Origin: Microcella sp.
GTDB lineage: Bacteria; Actinomycetota; Actinomycetes; Actinomycetales; Microbacteriaceae
DNA: 35,966 nt
Reading direction: 5' to 3'
Assembly: GCA_030158585.1 (NCBI GenBank)
Contig: JAOASR010000131.1
Span: 1 to 35,966, forward strand
Below, piece by piece: positions 26,150 to 35,914 of the stretch; position 1 is the stretch's first letter, and every line of letters begins with the position of its first letter. Below the pieces are notes generated by a model. It searched no databases. It was not told the DNA's origin and was given only the letters and a program-made list of their open reading frames with translations. The position numbers and the translations under genes are program-made.

Positions 26150-27742
26150 CTAGAACTGGTTCATCGTGTTGTGCTCGCCGCCGGCCTTGAGGGCCGAGTC
26201 GCCGGCGAAGTACTCCTTGTGGTTGTCACCGATGTCGGAACCGGCCATGTTCTGGTGCTTCACCGTGGCGATCCCCTCGCGGATCTCGCGTCGCTGCACG
26301 CCCTTGACGTAGGCGAGCATGCCCTGGTCGGCGAAGTAGCCCTTGGCCAGGTCATCCGTCGACAGTGCCGCCGTGTGGTACGTGGGCAGCGTGATCAGGT
26401 GGTGGAAGATACCGGCCTGCGCCGAGCTGTCGCGCTGGAAGGTTCGGATTCTCTCGTCGGCGACCTTCGCCAGCTCGGTGTCGTCGTACTCGACGCTCAT
26501 GAGCTTCGTGGGGTCGTACGCCGAGACGTCCTTGCCCTCCTGCACGAAGGCGTCGTAGGCCTGCTGGCGGAAGCTGGCGGTCCAGTTGAACGACGGGCTG
26601 TTGTTGTAGACCAGCTTGGCGTTCGGGATGACCTTGCGGACCTCGTTCATCATGCCGGCGATCTGGCCGATGTGCGGCTTCTCCGTCTCGATCCAGAGCA
26701 GGTCGGCGCCGTTCTGCAACGACGTGATGCTGTCGAGCACGCAGCGCTCGGCACCGGTTCCTTCGCGGAACTGGTAGAGGTTGCTGGGGAGGCGCTTGGG
26801 GCGCACGAGCCGGCCGTCGCGCTTGATGACGACGTCGCCGTCGCTGAGCCCCGACTCGGGGATCTCCTCGACGTCGAGGAACGAGTTGTACTGGTCGCCG
26901 AGGTCGCCGGGCGCGCGGCTCACGGCGAGCTTCTGCGTGAGGCCGGCGCCGAGCGAATCGGTGCGCGCGACGATCACGCCGTTGTCGATGCCGAGCTCGA
27001 GGAACGCGTAGCGCACCGCGTTGATCTTGGCGATGAAGTCCTCATGGGGAACGGTGACCTTGCCGTCCTGGTGGCCGCACTGCTTCTCGTCCGAGACCTG
27101 GTTCTCGATCTGCAGTGCGCAGGCGCCCGCCTCGATCATCTTCTTGGCCAGCAGGTACGTGGCCTCCGGGTTGCCGAAGCCGGCGTCGATGTCGGCGATG
27201 ATCGGCACGACGTGGGTCTCGTAGTTGTCGATCTGCGTCTGGATGAGCTCGATCGAGGTCTCGTCGCCAGCGGCACGGGCGGCATCGAGCTGCGTGAAGA
27301 GCAGGTCGAGCTCACGGGCGTCGGCCTGGCGGAGGAAGGTGTAGAGCTCCTCGATGAGGGCGGGCACGGCCGTCTTCTCGTGCATGGACTGGTCGGGGAG
27401 CGGCCCGAACTCGGAACGCAGCGCGGCGACCATCCAGCCCGAGAGGTAGAGGTACCGCTTGTTGGTGGTCTTCAGGTGCTTCTTGATCGAGATGAGCTTC
27501 TGCTGGCCGATGAAGCCGTGCCAGACGCCGAGCGACTGGGTGTACACCGACGAGTCGGCGTCGTACTCGGCCATGTCCTTGCGCATGATGTCCGCGGTGT
27601 ACTGGGCGATCTCCAGGCCCGTGCGGAAACGGTTCTGGGCGCGCATCCGGGCGACCGACTCCGCATTGATCGCATCCCAGCTGCTGCCGACTTCCTGCTT
27701 CAGCGCTTCGATCGCGTCGATGTCGTCTTGGTAGGCGTTCAT
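26150..27742 (-). CDS. aceA: Isocitrate lyase
   Basis: [22 protein letters not shown]...[10 protein letters not shown]...[36 protein letters not shown]...[14 protein letters not shown]; 530 aa. The track's 27904 start is over-extended. Confidence 0.95.
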   Translation of the reverse strand: MNAYQDDIDAIEALKQEVGSSWDAINAESVARMRAQNRFRTGLEIAQYTADIMRKDMAEYDADSSVYTQSLGVWHGFIGQQKLISIKKHLKTTNKRYLYLSGWMVAALRSEFGPLPDQSMHEKTAVPALIEELYTFLRQADARELDLLFTQLDAARAAGDETSIELIQTQIDNYETHVVPIIADIDAGFGNPEATYLLAKKMIEAGACALQIENQVSDEKQCGHQDGKVTVPHEDFIAKINAVRYAFLELGIDNGVIVARTDSLGAGLTQKLAVSRAPGDLGDQYNSFLDVEEIPESGLSDGDVVIKRDGRLVRPKRLPSNLYQFREGTGAERCVLDSITSLQNGADLLWIETEKPHIGQIAGMMNEVRKVIPNAKLVYNNSPSFNWTASFRQQAYDAFVQEGKDVSAYDPTKLMSVEYDDTELAKVADERIRTFQRDSSAQAGIFHHLITLPTYHTAALSTDDLAKGYFADQGMLAYVKGVQRREIREGIATVKHQNMAGSDIGDNHKEYFAGDSALKAGGEHNTMNQF

Positions 27743-27800
27743 GTCATGTCCTTCGTTGTGAGTGGTTCTGTGCCGGGTCGTCTTCCGCGCTGAGACCACA

Positions 27801-27836
27801 GTGGACAAATAACGCCTCTTCATCGGGCGTGAAGAG
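27801..27836 (-). promoter_or_regulatory. Candidate aceA promoter with an overlapping inverted repeat
   Basis: Minus strand TTCACG-N16-TATTTG; CTCTTCA-TCGGGCG-TGAAGAG at 27816-27836 covers the -35/spacer region. Confidence 0.4.
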
Positions 27837-27993
27837 CTCAGAACTTTTCGCGTTTTTCGGAAAGACCGAAGAAGAGGGCCCGCCCGCACCGCTCGCGCGC
27901 CCACCCGCCCACCGATCCAGGGCTACCGTCGGAGGCGATTCAGGCCACCCTGCGCAGTGCACAAGCGGGGGACTCCACGAGGGACGGGATGAC

Positions 27994-28458
27994 ATGACGA
28001 CGACTGCTGACCTGTACGACGAACGGGGCGAGCGCATCCAGTCGCTGCCGCTCCAGCTCCAGCTCTTCGGCGCTCACGCGAGGTTCGAGGGGCCGATTCG
28101 GACGGTGACGTGCTTCGAGGACAACGCGCTGCTCAAGTCAGTCGTCTCCACGCCCGGCGAGGGCGCGGTGCTCGTCGTCGACGGAGGGGGCTCCCTCGAA
28201 CGGGCACTGATGGGCGACATGATCGCGGCGATCGCCGCAGAGAACGGCTGGGCCGGCGCGGTGATCAACGGGGCCATTCGCGACCGCGTCGCGATCTCGG
28301 CGATCCCGATCGGCATCAAAGCCCTCGGCACCAACCCGCGGAAGAGCACCAAGACCGGTGCAGGCGAGGCGGATGCCCCTCTCGAGTTCGGCGGAGTGAC
28401 CTTCCGGCCCGGCGCCATGCTCTACAGCGACGAGGACGGCATCCTCGTCGAACGATGA
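27994..28458 (+). CDS. rraA: RraA family protein (RNase E activity regulator-like)
   Basis: [23 protein letters not shown]...FSGP-like [63 protein letters not shown]. Confidence 0.9.
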   Translation: MTTTADLYDERGERIQSLPLQLQLFGAHARFEGPIRTVTCFEDNALLKSVVSTPGEGAVLVVDGGGSLERALMGDMIAAIAAENGWAGAVINGAIRDRVAISAIPIGIKALGTNPRKSTKTGAGEADAPLEFGGVTFRPGAMLYSDEDGILVER

Positions 28459-28492
28459 TTCCGATCACACGAGGGGGCGCATCCGCGGCCGC

Positions 28493-29566
28493 CTACACGT
28501 TGAAGCGGAACTCCACCACGTCGCCGTCCTGCATGACGTAGTCCTTGCCCTCGATGCGGGCCTTGCCCTTCGAGCGGGCTTCGGCGACTGAGCCGCACGC
28601 GACGAGGTCGTCGAACGAGATGACCTCGGCCTTGATGAAGCCCTTCTCGAAGTCGGTGTGGATCACACCGGCGGCCTGCGGGGCCTTCCAGCCCTTGCCG
28701 ATCGTCCAGGCGCGCGACTCCTTGGGGCCGGCGGTGAGGTACGTCTGCAGGCCGAGAGTGTCGAAGCCGATGTGGGCGAGCTGGTGCAGGCCGCTCTCGG
28801 TCTGGCCGGTCGACGCGAGAAGTTCGGCGGCGTCGTCGGCGTCGAGCCCGATGAGCTCGCTCTCGATCTTCGCGTCGAGGAACACGGCCTTGGCGGGCGC
28901 GACGAGGGCGGCGAGCTCGGCCATCCGGCCGGTGTCGCCGAGCACGCCCTCGTCGACGTTGAAGACGTAGATGAACGGCTTCGCCGAGAGCAGGCCGAGC
29001 TCGCGGATGGGCGACGCGTCGAAGCCAGCCGCCGAGAGGGTGGTGCCCGCGGAGAGCAGCGCGTGAGCATCCGTCGCCGCCTGCAGCACCGAGGGGTCGA
29101 GCTTCTTGCCCTTGACCTCCTTCTCGTACCGCACGAGCGCCTTCTCGAGCGTCTGAAGGTCGGCGAGCATGAGCTCGGTGTTGATGATCTCCATGTCGCC
29201 GGCGGGGTCGACCTTGCCGCCGACGTGCACGACGTCGTCGTCGGTGAAGGCGCGCACGACCTGGGCGATCGCATCCGACTCGCGGATGTTCGCGAGGAAC
29301 TGGTTGCCGAGCCCCTCGCCCTCGCTCGCGCCCTTCACGATGCCGGCGATGTCGACGAACGACACCGTCGCGGGCAGAATGCGCTCGCTGCCGAAGATGC
29401 CGGCGAGAGTCTTCAGCCGCTCATCGGGCAGCTCGACGATGCCGACGTTCGGCTCGATCGTCGCGAACGGGTAGTTCGCCGCGAGCACATCGTTCTGAGT
29501 CAGCGCGTTGAACAGGGTGGACTTGCCGACGTTGGGCAGGCCGACGATGCCGATAGAGAGAGCCAC
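28493..29566 (-). CDS. ychF: Redox-regulated ATPase YchF
   Basis: MALSIGIVGLPNVGKSTLFNALTQNDVLAANYPFATIEPNVGIVELPDERL, C-terminal TGS-like YVMQDGDVVEFRFNV. Confidence 0.97.
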   Translation of the reverse strand: MALSIGIVGLPNVGKSTLFNALTQNDVLAANYPFATIEPNVGIVELPDERLKTLAGIFGSERILPATVSFVDIAGIVKGASEGEGLGNQFLANIRESDAIAQVVRAFTDDDVVHVGGKVDPAGDMEIINTELMLADLQTLEKALVRYEKEVKGKKLDPSVLQAATDAHALLSAGTTLSAAGFDASPIRELGLLSAKPFIYVFNVDEGVLGDTGRMAELAALVAPAKAVFLDAKIESELIGLDADDAAELLASTGQTESGLHQLAHIGFDTLGLQTYLTAGPKESRAWTIGKGWKAPQAAGVIHTDFEKGFIKAEVISFDDLVACGSVAEARSKGKARIEGKDYVMQDGDVVEFRFNV

Positions 29567-29686
29567 GAGGCACCAGCCTACCGGCGGGGGTCGGCGCGGT
29601 CGGGCGGACGGGCGGCGTCGCGCGCGTGCTGAGCGGCGCCCGCATGAGCAGAGACCGGCTCAGGATGCCCGGGCTAGCCTCGAAGG

Positions 29687-31528
29687 ATGACCACCGATGC
29701 CGCTGGCCCGTCCTTCACTCCCGCCCCCACCGATCGCACGCGCCCCGAGCTGCGCGGCACCTTCGGCATGGCCGCGAGCACGCACTGGCTCGCCACCGCG
29801 ACCGCGCAGTCGGTGCTCGAGCGCGGCGGCACCGCGATCGACGCCGCCGTCGCGTGCGCGTTCGTGCTGCACGTCGTCGAGCCGCACCTCAATGGTCCGG
29901 GCGGCGACCTGACGGGGCTCGTCGCGCCGGCGGGCGAGGCGCCGATCGTGCTCGCGGGGCAGGGCGCGGCGCCCGCGGCCGCGACGATCGAGCACTACCG
30001 CTCACTCGGTCTCGACGAGGTGCCGGGCGCCGGCCCGCTCGCCGCCGCGACCCCCGGCTCGGTCGTCACGTGGCTGACCCTGCTCGCCGACCGCGGCTCG
30101 TGGGAGCTGCGCGACGTGCTCGCCCCCGCCCTGCGCTACGCCGCCGACGGCCACCCCGTGCACGAGAACGTCGTGCGCACCATCGCCGCCGTCGCGCCGC
30201 TGTTCGACGAGCACTGGCCGACCTCGAAGGCCCAGTGGATGCCCGGCGGCGAGGCGCCCGCAGCGGGCGACATGATCCGCAACGAGGCGTGGGCCGGGGT
30301 GCTGAGGCGACTGATCGCGGCCGGCGAGTCGACCGGCACGCGCGAGGACCGCATCCATGCCGCGATCGGCATGTGGAAGCACGGCTTCGTCGCCGAGGCC
30401 ATCGAGGAGTTCGTGCAGACCCCCGTGCGGCACTCCACGGGCGGCGATCACGCGGGCGTCATCACGGCGGCCGACGTGGCAGCGTTCGCGCCGGCCGAGG
30501 AGGAGCCGGTCGTGCTGACCTTCCGCGGCGTCGACGTCGTGAAGGCCGGGCCGTGGACGCAGGGGCCCGCCCTGCTCATGGCGCTCGGCATCCTCGAGGC
30601 GCGCGCCGCGACCCACGGCGTCGAGGTGCTCGACCCGTCGACCGAGGTCGGCGTGCACACCATCGTCGAAGCGCTCAAGCTCGCCCTCGCCGATCGCGAT
30701 GCATGGTTTGCCGACCCCGCGGCGAGCGACGTGCCGCTCTCCGACCTGCTGTCGGAGTCGTATCTGGCATCGCGGGCCGAGCTGATCGGTGAGGAGGCGT
30801 CGCGCGAGGTGCGACCCGGCAGCCCCGGCGGCCGATCGCCGTGGATGCCCCCGGTCGTCGACCACGCCGCCGCCGTCGCGGGCGGCGCGGCCTCGTCGTC
30901 GGGCGCGGGCGAGCCGACGATCGACCGCAGCGGCCGCTCCCGCGGTGACACGTGCCACCTCGACGTCGTCGACCAGTGGGGCGCGCTCGTGTCGGTGACC
31001 CCCTCGGGCGGGTGGCTGCAGTCCTCCCCCACGATCCCCGCCCTCGGCTTCTGCCTCGGCACGCGCGCCCAGATGATGTGGCTCGACGCGGAGTCTCCGT
31101 CGAAGCTCGAGCCGGGCATCCGCCCTCGATCGACGCTCTCGCCGACCATGCTCGCGATCGCCGGCGAGGCGTTCGAGGCGCTCGGCACGCCCGGTGGCGA
31201 TCAGCAGGATCAGTGGCAGCTGCTCTACCTGCTGCGCCGCATCGTCGGAGGGTACGAGCCGCAGCAGGCGATCGATGCGCCGATGTTCCACACCGATGCG
31301 ATGGTCGCGTCGTTCCAGCCGCGCACGGTGCAGGTCGCGTCGCTCACGGTCGAGTCGCGGCTCGGCGACGACGTGATCGAGGGGCTGCGGGTGCGAGGTC
31401 ATGCCGTGAACGTCGTCGGGCCGTGGACGCTCGGGCGCATGAGCTGCGTCGGCATCGACCGCGCGCGCGGCTGGATGTACGCCGCGTCGAACTCGCGCGG
31501 GGCGCAGGGGTACGCGGCCGGCCGGTAG
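29687..31528 (+). CDS. Gamma-glutamyltransferase family protein
   Basis: FGMAASTHWLATATAQSVLERGGTAIDAAVACAFVLHVVEPHLNGPGGD, GDTCHLDVVDQWGALVSVTPSGGWLQSSP, LEPGIRPRSTLSPTM. Confidence 0.93.
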   Translation: MTTDAAGPSFTPAPTDRTRPELRGTFGMAASTHWLATATAQSVLERGGTAIDAAVACAFVLHVVEPHLNGPGGDLTGLVAPAGEAPIVLAGQGAAPAAATIEHYRSLGLDEVPGAGPLAAATPGSVVTWLTLLADRGSWELRDVLAPALRYAADGHPVHENVVRTIAAVAPLFDEHWPTSKAQWMPGGEAPAAGDMIRNEAWAGVLRRLIAAGESTGTREDRIHAAIGMWKHGFVAEAIEEFVQTPVRHSTGGDHAGVITAADVAAFAPAEEEPVVLTFRGVDVVKAGPWTQGPALLMALGILEARAATHGVEVLDPSTEVGVHTIVEALKLALADRDAWFADPAASDVPLSDLLSESYLASRAELIGEEASREVRPGSPGGRSPWMPPVVDHAAAVAGGAASSSGAGEPTIDRSGRSRGDTCHLDVVDQWGALVSVTPSGGWLQSSPTIPALGFCLGTRAQMMWLDAESPSKLEPGIRPRSTLSPTMLAIAGEAFEALGTPGGDQQDQWQLLYLLRRIVGGYEPQQAIDAPMFHTDAMVASFQPRTVQVASLTVESRLGDDVIEGLRVRGHAVNVVGPWTLGRMSCVGIDRARGWMYAASNSRGAQGYAAGR

Positions 31529-31558
31529 TGGTTCGGTTCGGTCGCCAGACCGCGAGCC

Positions 31559-31618
31559 GGCGCGGGTTTGGGGTCGAGGCGCGCGATCAAGGCCACGCCT
31601 CGACTCCAAACCCGCGCC
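31559..31618. terminator. Long 23-bp-arm inverted repeat between convergent genes
   Basis: GGCGCGGGTTTGGGGTCGAGGCG-CGCGATCAAGGCCA-CGCCTCGACTCCAAACCCGCGCC; one G/T mismatch. Confidence 0.75.
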
Positions 31619-31642
31619 CCGTCGGGCCTGCGGCAACGCGGG

Positions 31643-32155
31643 TCAGCGCGGCGTCGGCACGAGCTCGACGCTGCGCACGGCGCCGTCGGCGACCTCGAGC
31701 GTCATGACCGTGCCGACGGGCTGCCGACGCCGGTCGGTGGGCGAGCCCGGGTTGAGCAGGCGCACTCCCCCGGGCGACATCGAATCCCACGGGATGTGCG
31801 AGTGGCCGAAGACGAGCACGTCGGCGGGAGCATCCGATGCAGGTCCGAAGTGGGCGTCGCACCGGGCCTCGCGACCGGCCGCCGCGCCCGTCTCGTGGAC
31901 GACCGCGATGCGAACGCCCTCGACCTCGACGCGCGCGACCTCGCCGAGCCGCGCCCAGATCTCGGGGCCGTCGTTGTTGCCCGCGACACCGACGAGTCGA
32001 TGGGCGCGCTCCGACAGCGCGTCCAGCGTTGCAACGTCGACCCAGTCGCCCGCATGGATGACGAGGTCGGCCTCGTCGACGAGCCGCCACACCTGCTCCT
32101 GCAGGGCCTTCGCGCGGACGGGCAGGTGGGTGTCGCTCAGCAGCAGAAGCCTCAT
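31643..32155 (-). CDS. YfcE/MJ0936-type metallophosphoesterase
   Basis: MRLLLLSDTHLPVRAKAL, VIHAGDWVD, GVAGNNDGPEI, VFGHSHIP, RLLNPGSPTDRR. Confidence 0.93.
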   Translation of the reverse strand: MRLLLLSDTHLPVRAKALQEQVWRLVDEADLVIHAGDWVDVATLDALSERAHRLVGVAGNNDGPEIWARLGEVARVEVEGVRIAVVHETGAAAGREARCDAHFGPASDAPADVLVFGHSHIPWDSMSPGGVRLLNPGSPTDRRRQPVGTVMTLEVADGAVRSVELVPTPR

Positions 32156-32622
32156 GCGCGCTCGGCCGCCCGCGCGGCGGGGTCGTCGACGATCAGCCGC
32201 CTGCCCATGTTGACGAGTTCCTCGACCCCGAAGCCGAGCCGCTCGTAGAAGGCGACGACGGCATCGTTGTCGGCGCGCACCTGCAGGTTGACCTTGGGGC
32301 AGCCTCGGTCGGCGAGCTCGCCCACGACGTGCTCGACGAGCGCCGCGCCGATACCGCGCCCTCGGTGGGCGACGGCGGTCGCGAGGTAGTTGATCCATCC
32401 GCGGTGGCCGTCGAACCCTGCCATCACCGCACCGAAGATGGCGTGGTCGGCATCGACGGCGACGACGAAGAGCTCGGGCTGCACCGTGAGCTTGCGCACG
32501 ATGTCGGCTCGCGGGTCGTTCCATGGGCGCAGCAGTCCGGCCTCGTCCCACAGCGCGATCACGGCGCCCTCGTCGGCGGGGTCGAACGAGCGGATGGTGA
32601 TGGCGGGTGCGGCGTGGGTCAC
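32152..32622 (-). CDS. GNAT family acetyltransferase (YpeA-like)
   Basis: ITIRSFDPADEGAVIALWDEAGLLRPWNDPRADI...GWINYLATAVAHRGRGIGAALVEHV; 4-nt ATGA overlap with the phosphoesterase gene. Confidence 0.92.
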   Translation of the reverse strand: MTHAAPAITIRSFDPADEGAVIALWDEAGLLRPWNDPRADIVRKLTVQPELFVVAVDADHAIFGAVMAGFDGHRGWINYLATAVAHRGRGIGAALVEHVVGELADRGCPKVNLQVRADNDAVVAFYERLGFGVEELVNMGRRLIVDDPAARAAERA

Positions 32623-32675
32623 CCCGCCAGCATTCCAGAGCAGCCGCGCGCCCGCCTCGGTGCTACGGTCGCGTC

Positions 32676-33143
32676 ATGCGTCGACGTCGATCATTGCTCG
32701 TGATCGTCGTGGCGCTCATCGCGGCCCTCGCTGCCTGCGCGCCCGCGGAGCCCGACTGGCAGGCGGCGCAGTCGGAGGCCGACGCGTTCCTCTCCGAGGC
32801 CGTCGGAGGCCCCGACGTGCTGGGAACAGCCTCGGGTCAGATGGGCCAGCCGATAGGCGACTCGTCGAATGGCGCGGAGATCACGCTGACGTTCCCCGAG
32901 ACGACGCGACTCGACGGCGCCGAGGTGGCCTGCTTCGGCGGCGGCGAAGCACTGATCAGCCTGCAAGTGCGGGCGGGCTCCGAGTGGACGGGCACGAGCG
33001 TTCCCGTCACCTGCGATGGAAGGCCGATCCTCGCTCCCTTCACAGAGCCGCAAGACCGCGTGAACGCCGTGACGGTAGACGGCCGCCTCGAGCAGGGGGG
33101 CGGCGCCGTGTTCGCCGCGGTCGTCACCGGCGAGGTCGGCTAG
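32676..33143 (+). CDS. Hypothetical lipoprotein
   Basis: MRRRRSLLVIVVALIAALAACAPAEPDW: basic N-region, hydrophobic core, lipobox LAAC. Confidence 0.8.
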   Translation: MRRRRSLLVIVVALIAALAACAPAEPDWQAAQSEADAFLSEAVGGPDVLGTASGQMGQPIGDSSNGAEITLTFPETTRLDGAEVACFGGGEALISLQVRAGSEWTGTSVPVTCDGRPILAPFTEPQDRVNAVTVDGRLEQGGGAVFAAVVTGEVG

Positions 33144-33158
33144 CCGAGCATCCGCCCG

Positions 33159-34223
33159 CTACGCGAGCGACGGCACCGCCGCCCGCACCGCCGGCATCAC
33201 GTCGCGCGCGAGCGACGCGAGGATGCGCGCGTTGAAGTCCACGCCGAGCTGGTTCGGCACCGTCACGATCAGCGTGTCGGCGGCGAGCACCGCGGCGTCG
33301 CGCGAGAGCTCCTCCGCGAGGCGGTCGGGCGTGCCGATGTACTGGCGTCCGAAGCGCGAGCGCGACCCGTCGAGGATGCCGACCTGGTCGCGCTGCTCGG
33401 CCTGCGCGTGCAGCCCGAAGTAGTGCTCGGTCTCGTCGTCGATGAGCGGGATGATGCTGCGGCTCACCGACACGCGCGGCGCGCGCTCCCATCCGGCGGC
33501 GGCCCACGTCGAGCGGAACAGCGCGATCTGCTCGGCCTGCAGCTCGTCGAACGGCACGCCCGTGTCCTCCGTGAGCAGCGTCGAGCTCATGAGGTTCATG
33601 CCCTGCTCGGCGGCCCAGACGGCGGTCGCGCGCGTGCCGGCTCCCCACCAGATGCGGTCGGCGAGGCCCGGCGACTGCGGGGTGACGGGCAGCAGCCCGC
33701 CCACCCCGACCATCTGCGGGTTCGCGGGCGCCATTCCTGCCCCCGCGATCGCCTCGCGAAAGACAGCCGTGTGCCGCCGCGCCATGTCAGCGTCGGTCTC
33801 GTCGTCACGCACGTCGCCGACCGAGCCCTCACCGGGGACGTGCCCGAAGCTCCGGTACCCGGCGATCGACGTCTCGGGCGACCCCCGGCTGATGCCGAGG
33901 TGCAGTCGTCCACCCGAGATGAGGTCGGTGGCGGCCACGTTCTCGGCCATCGCGAGCGGGTTCTCGTAGCGCATGTCGATGACGCCCGTGCCGAGCTCGA
34001 TGCGCGAGGTGCGCGCCGCGGCGGCCGCGAGCATCGGGTACGGCGACGAGTAGTTCTTCGCGAAGTGGTGCACGCGGTAGTAGGCGCCGTCGACGCCCGC
34101 CTCCTCGGCCGCGACCGCGAGTTCGATGCCCTGCAGGATCGCGTCGCCGCCGGTGCGCGTGAGCGAGCCGGGAACGTTGCTCCAGTTGCCGAACGAGAGG
34201 AAGCCGAGGCGCGTCATACTCAT
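33159..34223 (-). CDS. LLM class flavin-dependent oxidoreductase
   Basis: GAYYRVHHFAKNYSSPYPMLAAAAARTSRIELGTGVIDMRYENPLAMAENVAATDLISGGRLHLGISRGSPE. Confidence 0.94.
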   Translation of the reverse strand: MSMTRLGFLSFGNWSNVPGSLTRTGGDAILQGIELAVAAEEAGVDGAYYRVHHFAKNYSSPYPMLAAAAARTSRIELGTGVIDMRYENPLAMAENVAATDLISGGRLHLGISRGSPETSIAGYRSFGHVPGEGSVGDVRDDETDADMARRHTAVFREAIAGAGMAPANPQMVGVGGLLPVTPQSPGLADRIWWGAGTRATAVWAAEQGMNLMSSTLLTEDTGVPFDELQAEQIALFRSTWAAAGWERAPRVSVSRSIIPLIDDETEHYFGLHAQAEQRDQVGILDGSRSRFGRQYIGTPDRLAEELSRDAAVLAADTLIVTVPNQLGVDFNARILASLARDVMPAVRAAVPSLA

Positions 34224-34247
34224 GCGAACGCATGCTTCGGCACGGCT

Positions 34248-34274
34248 ATTCCGGGCCGGCCGCGCGCCCGGAGA
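34248..34274. terminator. Small hairpin between the LLM gene and the EamA gene
   Basis: TCCGGGC-CGGCCGCGC-GCCCGGA (34250-34272). Confidence 0.4.
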
Positions 34275-34276
34275 CG

Positions 34277-35296
34277 CTACGGACGGTCGTCGCGACCGCG
34301 GGCATCCGCCGCATCATCGCCGGCCGACTCGCCAGCAGGCGACGGATGCCCGTGCCCGACGATCTCGATCGGCGAGGTGTGCACGGCCGCCGGCTCCCCC
34401 GCGCCGTCGGCGTAGAGCGGCGGGTCGGCCGGCACCCGCGGAGGCCGCGTGGCGAGATACACGCCCGCGAGCACGATGACGCCGCCGACGATCTGCCACA
34501 CCGTGACGACGTCGCCGAGCGCGATCGCGATGATCGTCGTGAACACGGGCAGCAGGTTGAGGAAGACGCCCGTCTTCGAGGGGCCGAGGGTCGCGGCGGC
34601 GATGTTCCAGAGCAGGTAGGCGAGCGCACTCGGGAAGATGATGATCCAGATCAGGCCGAACCAGCCCTGCGCGGTCGGCTGCGCGGGGGCCCCGGTGATG
34701 GCGAGCAGCGGCAGCAGCACCGCGACGCTCAGCGCGACCTGCACCGCCGTCGCCGTGATCGGCGGCGTGCGCAGGCGGCGCGAGACAATGACGTAGGCCG
34801 TCCAGACCAGCACCGAGCCGACGAGCAGCAGGTCGCCGATCGAGACCGCGAGGCCGGATGCTCCGCTCTGGCCGGCGAGAACGACGAGCAGCACGCCCAC
34901 GATCGACAGGGCGATGCCGACGGCGCTGAGGCGCGTGACGCGCTCGCCGAGCAGGATGACCGCCGCGATCGTGATCGTCGCAGGGCTCATGGCGCTGATC
35001 ACGCCGGCGTTGACCGACGAGCTCGTCTCGAGCGCCGCGTAGAGGAAGAGCGTGTAGCCGACCATGCCGAGCATGGCCTGCAGCAGGTGCCACTTCCACT
35101 CGCCCCAGGCCGCGCGCCAGTTCGGGCGCTCGAGCCACCAGGCGATGAGCAGCAGCAGCGGCAGCGCGCCGAGCCAGCGATAGGTCGTCAGCTCGACGGG
35201 AGTGAACTCGTCGATGAGGCGGGCGCCGAAGATGAAGTTCGTCGCCCAGAACAGCTGCGCGAGCACGGGCGGCGCGAACCGACGGAGGGTATGCAC
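34277..35296 (-). CDS. DMT family transporter (EamA domain)
   Basis: FWATNFIFGARLIDEFTPVELTTYRWLGALPLLLLI...; about ten hydrophobic segments with EamA-like repeats. Confidence 0.92.
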   Translation of the reverse strand: MHTLRRFAPPVLAQLFWATNFIFGARLIDEFTPVELTTYRWLGALPLLLLIAWWLERPNWRAAWGEWKWHLLQAMLGMVGYTLFLYAALETSSSVNAGVISAMSPATITIAAVILLGERVTRLSAVGIALSIVGVLLVVLAGQSGASGLAVSIGDLLLVGSVLVWTAYVIVSRRLRTPPITATAVQVALSVAVLLPLLAITGAPAQPTAQGWFGLIWIIIFPSALAYLLWNIAAATLGPSKTGVFLNLLPVFTTIIAIALGDVVTVWQIVGGVIVLAGVYLATRPPRVPADPPLYADGAGEPAAVHTSPIEIVGHGHPSPAGESAGDDAADARGRDDRP

Positions 35297-35386
35297 CCCT
35301 CCAGGCTAGAACCGTGCGGGGCCGAACGATGACACGGGGGCGGGCGCATGCGCGCACCGATCAGACGGGCGGATGCTCCCCTCGGG

Positions 35387-35875
35387 TCAGTCGCGCGGCA
35401 GACCCGGCTCGAGCCCCGGCTCGAGCTCGCCCGCCGGCAGCACCCCGTCGAACGGCGTGAGCGTCGCGAGCCCGCCCCACTGCTCGTCGGTCGAGAGGAA
35501 CACCGCCACGCGCTCGTCGGTGGCGAGCTGGTCGCCGCGCGCATAGGGGTCGGTCGAGCATCCGTCGGAGCGCGACGCGATCTCGACCTCGGTGCCCACG
35601 AGCTCGGGGTCGCTCGCGTCGTCGACGGCGAAGCGGTAGACGCGCGCGATGCCGCCCAGCAGGTCCTCATCGCCGACCCGCTCGACGACCTCGCCGACGA
35701 CGATGAGCTGCGCCGACTCGGCCATCATCTGCTGGGTGTCGAGGGCGACCCATGACACGCACTCCTGCGTGACGGTGCCGGGCAGAAAGGGCAGCGCCGA
35801 GCATCCGCTCAGCAGTGCCGTCGCCGCGATGCCCGCCACGACGAGACGTGCGGATGTGCGAGCGCGCCGGTTCAT
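35387..35875 (-). CDS. Hypothetical lipoprotein
   Basis: MNRRARTSARLVVAGIAATALLSGCSALPFLPG: lipobox LSGC. Confidence 0.75.
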   Translation of the reverse strand: MNRRARTSARLVVAGIAATALLSGCSALPFLPGTVTQECVSWVALDTQQMMAESAQLIVVGEVVERVGDEDLLGGIARVYRFAVDDASDPELVGTEVEIASRSDGCSTDPYARGDQLATDERVAVFLSTDEQWGGLATLTPFDGVLPAGELEPGLEPGLPRD

Positions 35876-35914
35876 GCGCCCACCGTAGTCGGCGGCACGT
35901 GCGACCCTGGTGGG

